From positions 1-10,072 of the forward strand of contig JAENWO010000066.1 in NCBI GenBank assembly GCA_016649925.1: 10,072 bases of DNA. Direction: 5' to 3'. A program made the position numbers and the translations under genes. Positions 5,295-10,072 of this stretch are shown here, piece by piece. Under the pieces are notes generated by a model. That model was not told the DNA's origin. It ran no database searches and was given only the letters and a program-made list of their open reading frames with translations. Every line of letters begins with the position of its first letter. Position 1 is the first letter of the stretch. The stretch is from Actinomycetales bacterium. Lineage in GTDB: Bacteria; Actinomycetota; Actinomycetes; Actinomycetales; Beutenbergiaceae.

Positions 5295-8200
5295 GTGACC
5301 CCGCCCGTTCGATTCCCGCTTCCCGGCGGCCCCCGCAAGGACGCTGCTGTGGCCCCTGCCCCTGCGGCGCCCGCACCGACCATCATCGCCCGCGAACAGC
5401 TGGTGGCCGGCGCGGTGGAGGAGTGGCGGGCGCGGCTCAGCGACCTGGCAGGTGGCAGCGCCCTGTGGGACGTCGACACGCTCGGCGACGCACTTGTCGA
5501 CCTCACCGCCGCGCACCCCTCGGGGATCGCTCAGCTCTTCGCCGGTCGCTCCACGAGGTTGAGCAACCTCGTCCGGGAGGGCTCGGCCCTCACGCAGGCA
5601 CGCCGTCGAGCCCGGGTGGTCGGGGCCCGCACCGAGGAGCTCGCGCAGCGCTACGGCGTCGCCCCGACGTACATCGCCATGGGGGTGGCGAGCTGGCGGG
5701 AGGACCCGCCGGAGGTTTCACCCACCGGCGTCTCAGGCGCCACAGCGGGAGCGCAGGTCTCCGCTGCACCCCCCGGCGCGGGAGGCACGGCTCCTGCGGA
5801 TGGCTCCGGGGTGCACGGCTCCGCCGGGGTGCACGGCTCCGCCGGGGTGCACGGCTCCGCCGGGTCGACGGACCAGGGTTCGACCGGCGAGACCCCGGGC
5901 GACGCGACGCCCGCTGCTGGGCTGACGCAGCCCCGCATCGTGCACGCGCCGGTCCTGCTGCGCCCGGTCCGGATGTCCATCCACGGCTCCGACGCCGAGA
6001 TCGACCTCGAGCTGGACCCCGCCGTCGAGATCAACACCGTCCTGGTGCGCGAGCTGCGCGCGCGAGGCGTGACGATCGACCCGGTCGAGGTGGCCCGATC
6101 CACGATGGGACCACACGGGTTCTCGCCGCGACCGGCGCTGCAGACCATCGAGCAGCTGGGTCGGGTCCTGCCGGAGTTCCACCTCGAGGCGCGCATCGTG
6201 CTCGGTGCCTTCGTCCACCCGGGCCAGGCCCTCGCCGACGACCTTGACGCCCAGCGCGACGACCTCGCACGTCACGACGTGATTGCCGCGCTCGCGGGCG
6301 ACCCCGGCGCGACCGCCAAGCTGAAGGCTGCCCTCCCGGCGGAGCAGCCCACCGACCGCGACCCAGCCGTCGAGCTCGGGGTCGGGGACCTCGACGCCGG
6401 GCAGCAGCGGGTCCTGGACGCCGTCGCCGCCGGAGGCCATCTGCTCGTCGATGCCCCTCCCGGGGTGGACGTGCCGGCCACCGTGGCGGCGGTCCTCGCT
6501 CAGGCGGCCGCGGACGGGAAGACCGCCGTCTACGTGCCCGGGACGCGCCGGGCCGCTCAGAGCCTCCTCGACGAGATGCGCGCCGTCGGCGTGGAGGACC
6601 TCGCTCTGGACCTGAGCAACGACGCCACCTGGCGGTCCACCACCGCCCGCCGGATCATCGACGGGCTGAACCCGCCGGAGCCGGCGGTCGACGCGGCGCA
6701 GGTGGAGAGGGACCGGCGCGCGCTGGTCGCCGCGCGCACGAAGCTGTCGAACTACATCCGGGCGCTGCACACCCCGCGTCCGCCGTGGGACGCCTCCGCC
6801 TACCACGCATTGCAGGCGCTCGCCCAGCTGACGTCCGAACGGCCGGGCCCCCGCACGCAGGTGCGTCTGGAGACGAAGGCCGTCCGCTCGATGGACGAGG
6901 CGCAACGGCAGTTCGCTCGTGAGGAGCTCGCACGGGCTGCCGCGCTCGGCGCGTTCCGGCTCCGGGCCTCGGACACCCCATGGTTCGGCGCGCAGCTCAC
7001 CAGCGCCGAGCACGCCAACGTCACGCTCGAGCGGGTCCGAAGGCTCTCCGCCGTCATTCCTCGGCTGCGCGAGCAGATCGCAGCGACGGCCGCGCAGACC
7101 GGTCTGGACGAGGCCGCGACTCTCAACCAGTGGTCCGAGCAGCTGGAGCTCCTGGACGGGATCCGCTCCTCGCTCGACGTCTTCACCCCGCAGGTGTTCG
7201 AACGCTCCGCGGTGGACATGGTCGCGGCCACGGCCACGCGGACCTGGCGAGCGCAACGCGGCGTCGACCTGCCGTGGGGCACGCGCCGTCGGCTGCGCAA
7301 GCAGGCGAAGGACCTGTTGCGGCCGGGCATCGCTGTCGCGGACCTCCACGCCGAGCTGCTCGGCGTCCAGGCCAGGCGCGAGCTGTGGCGTCGCAACTGC
7401 GCCGGCGGCGGATGGCCGCGCCTGCCGGAAGGCATGACGGCGATCACGGGCACCGAGCGCGACGTCAGCGCCGACGTGGCGGAGCTCCAGCCCGTGCTCT
7501 CACCCACGATGGGCGACCGGGACCTGCGCGACATTCCGCTCGAGGACCTCGCCACCCGGCTCGACCGGCTCGGCGCTGATGACGCCGCCTTGCGGCAGAT
7601 GCCCGAACGCGCGGCGGTGCTCGCGGTGCTGAGCAACCTCGGCCTCAAGCGGCTCATCGAAGACCTCACCTTCCGGCGGGTGCCGACGAACCTTGTCGGG
7701 CCGGAGTTCGACCTCGCCTGGTGGTCCTCGGTGCTCGAGGAGGTCCTCGCCGAGGACCCGGCGATGGCCGGCCTGGAGGCGGCCTCGCTGGATGCCGCGG
7801 CGGAGGACCTGCGGGTGCTCGACGTGTTGCAGACCGAGAGCCTGGTCGCGCCGGTGCTCGCCAGCGTGCGCGAGCACGTCCGGGCGGCGATCGCCGCGGA
7901 CCGCCCGCGCGCGCAGGAGCTCTACCGGACGGTGCTGCGCGGCCAGACCGACCTCAAGGAGATCCTCACCAGTTTCGGTGCGGTCGCGAAGGCGGCCCGG
8001 CCCGTGTGGATCGTCGCGCCGATGGTGGTCCCGCAGGTGCTGCCCGCCGGCCGCGACATCGACCTCGTCGTGCTCGACGCCGTCCAGCACCTCCCGGTGG
8101 AGCAGGCCGTGTCCGCAATCGCGCGCGCGAAGCAGGTGGTCGTCTTCGGCGACACCCGACGGCGGGGCACCGGGCTCGTCGCGTCCATGGGCTGGCTGCC

Positions 8201-9884
8201 GTCGGTGGCCCTCCCGGGCGACCGCGTGGACCAGGACACCGAGATCGCCGCCTTCCTGGCGCAGCACGGGTACGCCGACATCATCCGGCCCGTGCCCGCG
8301 CCGCCGAGAGCCTCCACCATCGGCCTTGAGCTGGTGGCCGGGAAGGGGATGCCGGCTCCGGGTACCGACGTCGTGGAGAGCGTGCAGAGCGAGGTCGACC
8401 GGGTCGTGGACCTGGTGATCGACCACGCGCTGACCAGGCCGGAGGAGTCGCTCGCCGTGATCGCGCTCAACACGCGGCACGCGGACCGGGTGCGCGAGGC
8501 GGTGATGTCCACCGCGGCCGGTAGCCACGCGATGTCCTCCTTCTTCGACCAGTCCAACCCCGAGGCGTTCACCGTGGTGGACATCGAGGCGGTCGCAGGC
8601 CTGCGCCGGGACGCCGTCGTCCTCACCCTCGGTTACGGCAAGACCCCGCACGGGCGGGTACTGCACCGGTTCGGCAGCGTGAGCGGGCCGAACGGTGCGG
8701 AGTTCCTCGTCGACGCGCTCGACGCGTGCCGCCACCGCCTGACGGTGGTGAGCTGCCTCGCCGCGGCGGATCTCGAATCGGACCGGCTGCGCTCCGAGGG
8801 TGCGCTCATGCTCAAGGACGTGCTGCGGCTCGCGGAGAGCGGCAGCATCCCGGTTCCCGAGGAGACGGAGGAGACTGAGGAGGAGCGCACCCCCGATCGC
8901 CTGCTGGTGGACCTGGCGGAGCGGCTGTGGCGGCTCGGGCTGACGGTGGTGCCGCGTTACGGCGTGCCCGGAGGCGTCCGGATCCCCCTCGCCATCGGTC
9001 ATCCCCAGCTGCCGGGCGAGCTGCTCCTCGCGGTGCTCACGGACGACGAGAGCTACGTCGCCGAGCCGAGCCTGCGTCGACGCGACCGGCACTGGGTGCA
9101 GCGTCTGGAGAACCGCGGCTGGCGGGTGCGCACCGTGTTCTCCACGGCGGTGTTCATGGACCCGCAGGGAGTGGCCGAGCAGATTCTGGCCGACGTCAAC
9201 GCTGTGCTCGAGGAGCGCCTCGCGGCGGCCGGGACGACGAGCTCGTCGGTTCACCTGCCCCCCGCGGTGGTGGACCTGCCCGAGGACCCGGAGCCGGTGG
9301 TGCCCTCCGCCCGCTCCGCGCAGGGTGCACACGGTGGGCAACGCCCCTCGGTGCGCGGTGAGCAGATCGCGGGAGGCCCGACGTCCCGTCCCGAAGCGAG
9401 AAGGCCCGGCATCGCCGGTGACCGCGGGGAGCGGCCCGCCGTCCAGCCCGGCCTGCCGTTGAACGGGTACGGGGACGACGAACTTGACCTGCTGGTCGCC
9501 TGGATAGCGTCCGACGGCGTTGCCCGCACCGTGCCGGAGATGGTCGCCGAGCTCCGCGGCGAGCTGGGCATCACGCGCCGTGGCACGCACGTCGACGCCG
9601 TGCTCTCCGGTGCGGTGCGACGCTCGGGGCTCGCGGCGGAGGAGACAAGGGTGGGCTCTGACGGGTCCGCCGGGGTCTTGTCGACCGGCTCACAGGGTGC
9701 GGGCGCAGGCTCGGACCTCCAGGGCGGGCCGGATGGCTCAATGCAGGGCGCTGGCCCCTCAGCCCCGGATGCGCGGCCCCCGGATGCGCGGCCCCCGGAT
9801 GCGGCCGCGACCGGCGGTGTCGACGCGGCGGAAGACCAGGGTCCGGATGCTCCGGCCGCCGATCAGTCCTCCGAGCCCCGATGA
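5295..9884 (+). CDS. DUF4011/SF1 helicase-like protein with Vsr-like (MTES_1575-type) nuclease region, catalytic motifs degenerate
   Basis: A 1529-residue soluble protein. An N-terminal DUF4011-like region spans about 30-138 and 214-320, interrupted by a Gly/Ala/Ser/Thr-rich linker with GVHGSA repeats. An SF1 (UPF1-like, AAA_11/AAA_12) core spans about 365-440 and 900-1160, with a long helical insertion between. An acidic linker (EETEETEEE) and an MTES_1575/Vsr-like nuclease region (about 1200-1300) follow. Next come a disordered stretch, a winged-helix-like segment (about 1392-1445) and a Pro/Asp-rich tail. Compared with the usual SF1 motifs, Walker A reads APPGVDVP (387-394) without the Lys and Ser/Thr, and Walker B reads LDAVQ (927-931) with Ala for Glu. 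Motif III reads GDTRR (952-956) without the final Gln. Motif V has AG (1101-1102) for QG, and motif VI has DACR (1143-1146) for TRAR. ATP hydrolysis is thus doubtful. Related intact proteins are helicase-nucleases, some antiviral. The GTG start rests on the leaderless promoter. The next gene overlaps by ATGA. Confidence 0.85.
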   Translation: MTPPVRFPLPGGPRKDAAVAPAPAAPAPTIIAREQLVAGAVEEWRARLSDLAGGSALWDVDTLGDALVDLTAAHPSGIAQLFAGRSTRLSNLVREGSALTQARRRARVVGARTEELAQRYGVAPTYIAMGVASWREDPPEVSPTGVSGATAGAQVSAAPPGAGGTAPADGSGVHGSAGVHGSAGVHGSAGSTDQGSTGETPGDATPAAGLTQPRIVHAPVLLRPVRMSIHGSDAEIDLELDPAVEINTVLVRELRARGVTIDPVEVARSTMGPHGFSPRPALQTIEQLGRVLPEFHLEARIVLGAFVHPGQALADDLDAQRDDLARHDVIAALAGDPGATAKLKAALPAEQPTDRDPAVELGVGDLDAGQQRVLDAVAAGGHLLVDAPPGVDVPATVAAVLAQAAADGKTAVYVPGTRRAAQSLLDEMRAVGVEDLALDLSNDATWRSTTARRIIDGLNPPEPAVDAAQVERDRRALVAARTKLSNYIRALHTPRPPWDASAYHALQALAQLTSERPGPRTQVRLETKAVRSMDEAQRQFAREELARAAALGAFRLRASDTPWFGAQLTSAEHANVTLERVRRLSAVIPRLREQIAATAAQTGLDEAATLNQWSEQLELLDGIRSSLDVFTPQVFERSAVDMVAATATRTWRAQRGVDLPWGTRRRLRKQAKDLLRPGIAVADLHAELLGVQARRELWRRNCAGGGWPRLPEGMTAITGTERDVSADVAELQPVLSPTMGDRDLRDIPLEDLATRLDRLGADDAALRQMPERAAVLAVLSNLGLKRLIEDLTFRRVPTNLVGPEFDLAWWSSVLEEVLAEDPAMAGLEAASLDAAAEDLRVLDVLQTESLVAPVLASVREHVRAAIAADRPRAQELYRTVLRGQTDLKEILTSFGAVAKAARPVWIVAPMVVPQVLPAGRDIDLVVLDAVQHLPVEQAVSAIARAKQVVVFGDTRRRGTGLVASMGWLPSVALPGDRVDQDTEIAAFLAQHGYADIIRPVPAPPRASTIGLELVAGKGMPAPGTDVVESVQSEVDRVVDLVIDHALTRPEESLAVIALNTRHADRVREAVMSTAAGSHAMSSFFDQSNPEAFTVVDIEAVAGLRRDAVVLTLGYGKTPHGRVLHRFGSVSGPNGAEFLVDALDACRHRLTVVSCLAAADLESDRLRSEGALMLKDVLRLAESGSIPVPEETEETEEERTPDRLLVDLAERLWRLGLTVVPRYGVPGGVRIPLAIGHPQLPGELLLAVLTDDESYVAEPSLRRRDRHWVQRLENRGWRVRTVFSTAVFMDPQGVAEQILADVNAVLEERLAAAGTTSSSVHLPPAVVDLPEDPEPVVPSARSAQGAHGGQRPSVRGEQIAGGPTSRPEARRPGIAGDRGERPAVQPGLPLNGYGDDELDLLVAWIASDGVARTVPEMVAELRGELGITRRGTHVDAVLSGAVRRSGLAAEETRVGSDGSAGVLSTGSQGAGAGSDLQGGPDGSMQGAGPSAPDARPPDARPPDAAATGGVDAAEDQGPDAPAADQSSEPR
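5808..5861 (+). repeat. In-frame 18-bp tandem repeat (3 copies) coding for GVHGSA
   Basis: Three exact copies (5808-5825, 5826-5843, 5844-5861) encode a repeated GVHGSA unit at about residues 172-189 of the large protein. They fall in the flexible linker that splits the DUF4011-like region. The copy number can change without shifting the frame. Confidence 0.9.
9766..9804 (+). repeat. In-frame 15-bp tandem repeat (about 2.6 copies) coding for PDARP
   Basis: The unit CGGATGCGCGGCCCC at 9766-9780 repeats at 9781-9795, then continues as a partial third copy. It encodes PDARP-PDARP-PDA in the disordered C-terminal tail of the large protein, about 30 residues before its stop. Confidence 0.85.
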
Positions 9885-10072
9885 GCTCCGATGGAGGGTT
9901 GGGCCCGATCGACCTCGGTGAGCCCGACCCGGACGCGGCAACACCGCTGTCGCCGGAGGCCGACGTCGAGCCGGACGCTGAGACCGTCGATGCCGGGTCG
10001 GAGCCTGACGGTGCGGTGGAGCCTGACGGTGCGGTGGAGCCTGACGGTGCGGTGGAGCCTGACGGTGCGGTG
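9881..10072 (+). CDS. Acidic EPDGAV-repeat protein, 5' part only
   Basis: The ATG at 9881-9883 overlaps the TGA of the large gene (ATGA, 4 bp), so it should be co-transcribed and translationally coupled. The 64 visible residues run off the window. They contain 19 Asp/Glu and no Lys, Arg or His, and they end in four exact EPDGAV units. There is no signal peptide or membrane segment in this part, and a disordered acidic N-terminus is likely. Any folded domain would lie beyond the window, so no function is assigned. The coupling suggests it works with the helicase-like protein. An acidic arm next to a nucleic-acid-related protein could act as a DNA mimic or an interaction tail, but that is only a guess. 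Confidence 0.7.
   Translation, partial: MSSDGGLGPIDLGEPDPDAATPLSPEADVEPDAETVDAGSEPDGAVEPDGAVEPDGAVEPDGAV
10001..10072 (+). repeat. In-frame 18-bp tandem repeat, at least 4 exact copies
   Basis: GAGCCTGACGGTGCGGTG occurs four times without a single difference, from 10001 to the last base of the window. The array probably continues beyond it. Perfect identity at synonymous sites indicates very recent expansion. Confidence 0.95.

Noticed and set aside
5733..7349. Another long minus-strand frame (538 codons) inside the large gene
   Set aside because: Same reasoning: biased composition, repeats mirrored from the + strand linker, no recognisable fold.
7500..9590. Long open frame on the minus strand inside the helicase-like gene (696 codons)
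   Set aside because: The His/Arg/Gly-rich composition is typical of the antisense of a GC-rich gene, with no start signal or domain. The + strand frame has recognisable helicase and nuclease segments.

Overview
The window is high-GC DNA with G/C-ending codons, GTG starts and a leaderless-type promoter. It is most likely an actinobacterial chromosome. The big helicase-like gene belongs to a lineage (N-terminal DUF4011-like region, SF1 helicase core, MTES_1575-type Vsr-like nuclease region) that I associate with Micrococcales. I cannot name a genus from sequence alone.

Layout. (1) 1-72: the last codons of a probable + strand gene and a strong hairpin terminator. (2) 161-1093 (+): a two-domain universal stress protein with both ATP-binding motifs intact. 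(3) 1094-1216: a short convergent gap holding hairpins and an exact 29-bp tandem duplication. (4) 1217-3192 (-): a translationally coupled two-gene operon, an amidinotransferase-fold arginine hydrolase followed by ornithine aminotransferase. It probably turns arginine into ornithine and then glutamate semialdehyde. Two palindromes lie just upstream. (5) 3345-3854 (-): an SRPBCC-fold protein. (6) 3974-4046 (+): tRNA-Arg(CCU). (7) 4138-4470 (+): a DUF488 protein. (8) 4448-5294: about 820 bp with no intact gene. It holds the decayed C-terminal end of a glycosyltransferase, 55-, 21- and 18-bp tandem repeats, and two strong hairpins. (9) 5295-9884 (+): a 1529-residue protein with the architecture of a DUF4011/SF1 helicase/Vsr-like nuclease, but nearly every catalytic motif is altered. 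(10) 9881-10072 (+): the start of a very acidic repeat protein, overlapping the previous gene by ATGA and running off the window.

The most unusual item is the 5295-10072 pair. The helicase-like protein lacks the Walker A lysine, the Walker B glutamate, the motif III glutamine and the motif VI arginine. It also lacks key residues of the nuclease region, yet it keeps a long open frame, a tidy leaderless promoter and a coupled downstream gene. This looks like a maintained pseudo-enzyme rather than a decaying gene. The arginine operon is the second point of interest, because its first enzyme carries Asn where DDAH-type hydrolases have Asp, which suggests an ornithine-forming arginine dihydrolase. 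The window is also unusually rich in short tandem duplications of 15 to 55 bp, both in non-coding DNA and in disordered coding segments.
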